DNA of 5,140 bases from Lactobacillus sp. (GTDB taxonomy: Bacteria > Bacillota > Bacilli > Lactobacillales > Lactobacillaceae), in the NCBI GenBank assembly GCA_003482405.1, contig DMZB01000275.1:1-5140 (forward strand), given 5' to 3'. The first letter of the stretch is position 1. Each line of letters opens with the position of its first letter. Position numbers and translations under genes: made by a program. The notes under the pieces were generated by a model that worked only from the letters and a program-made list of their open reading frames with translations, was not told the DNA's origin and did not search any database. This document shows, one piece after another, positions 5,124-5,140 of the stretch.

Positions 5124-5140
5124 CTAGTTGTTGCTCGGGT

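Larger units (their letters stand above)
4542..5140. other. 599-base non-coding region with promoter elements, hairpins and tandem repeats
   Basis: No credible gene is present. The longest frames at 4839-5060 (+) and 4834-5088 (-) lie on the repeat units, lack plausible ribosome sites and show no protein-like motifs. A short frame at about 4730-4786 (+), beginning MRILKRTND, is too short to support. Bases 4542-4650 carry the hydrolase promoter. Bases 4653-4716 hold a UUCG hairpin and an 8-bp direct repeat. Bases 4717-4825 show nothing I can name. Bases 4826-5123 are tandem repeats ending in a terminator. Bases 5124-5140 show nothing. Confidence 0.75.

Overview
The window looks like chromosomal DNA of a low-to-medium-GC Gram-positive bacterium, most likely a member of the Lactobacillaceae. 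The grounds are strong AGGAGG-type ribosome sites 8-11 bases before the starts, TTGACA/TATAAT-like promoters, stem-plus-T terminators, roughly mid-40s percent GC judged by eye, and a fermentative gene set. No phage, transposon, CRISPR, rRNA or tRNA gene is visible. I see no convincing undescribed multi-gene system. The most unusual part is a non-coding stretch of tandem repeats at the right end.

Layout, left to right. Bases 3-548 (+) are the 3' end of an ABC exporter gene, carrying the C-terminal half of its nucleotide-binding domain. A long hairpin at 556-612 separates it from five genes that all read leftward on the minus strand. In transcription order these are a YcaC-like cysteine hydrolase (4541-3921), a 119-residue protein of unknown function (3905-3546), glycerol dehydrogenase gldA (3421-2312), an atypical NAD(P)-binding SDR protein (2043-1102) and a 159-residue uncharacterised protein (1094-615).

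The five genes appear to form three transcription units. The hydrolase and the 119-residue gene are 15 bases apart and share a promoter region. gldA has its own promoter and operator-like palindrome, and a terminator 26 bases after its stop. The SDR gene and the 159-residue gene are 7 bases apart and follow a strong promoter whose -10 region overlaps a near-perfect 14-bp palindrome. Related half-sites lie 145 bp away, in the gldA 3' flank. gldA supplies NAD-linked glycerol/dihydroxyacetone interconversion. The other genes are redox or hydrolase functions with no obvious shared pathway, so this reads as neighbouring small operons and not as one system.

Bases 4542-5140 hold no credible gene. 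They contain the hydrolase promoter, a UUCG-loop hairpin, a short direct repeat, two 91-bp units 98% identical at 100-bp spacing, and a third diverged unit. The third unit runs into a strong bidirectional terminator at 5079-5123.
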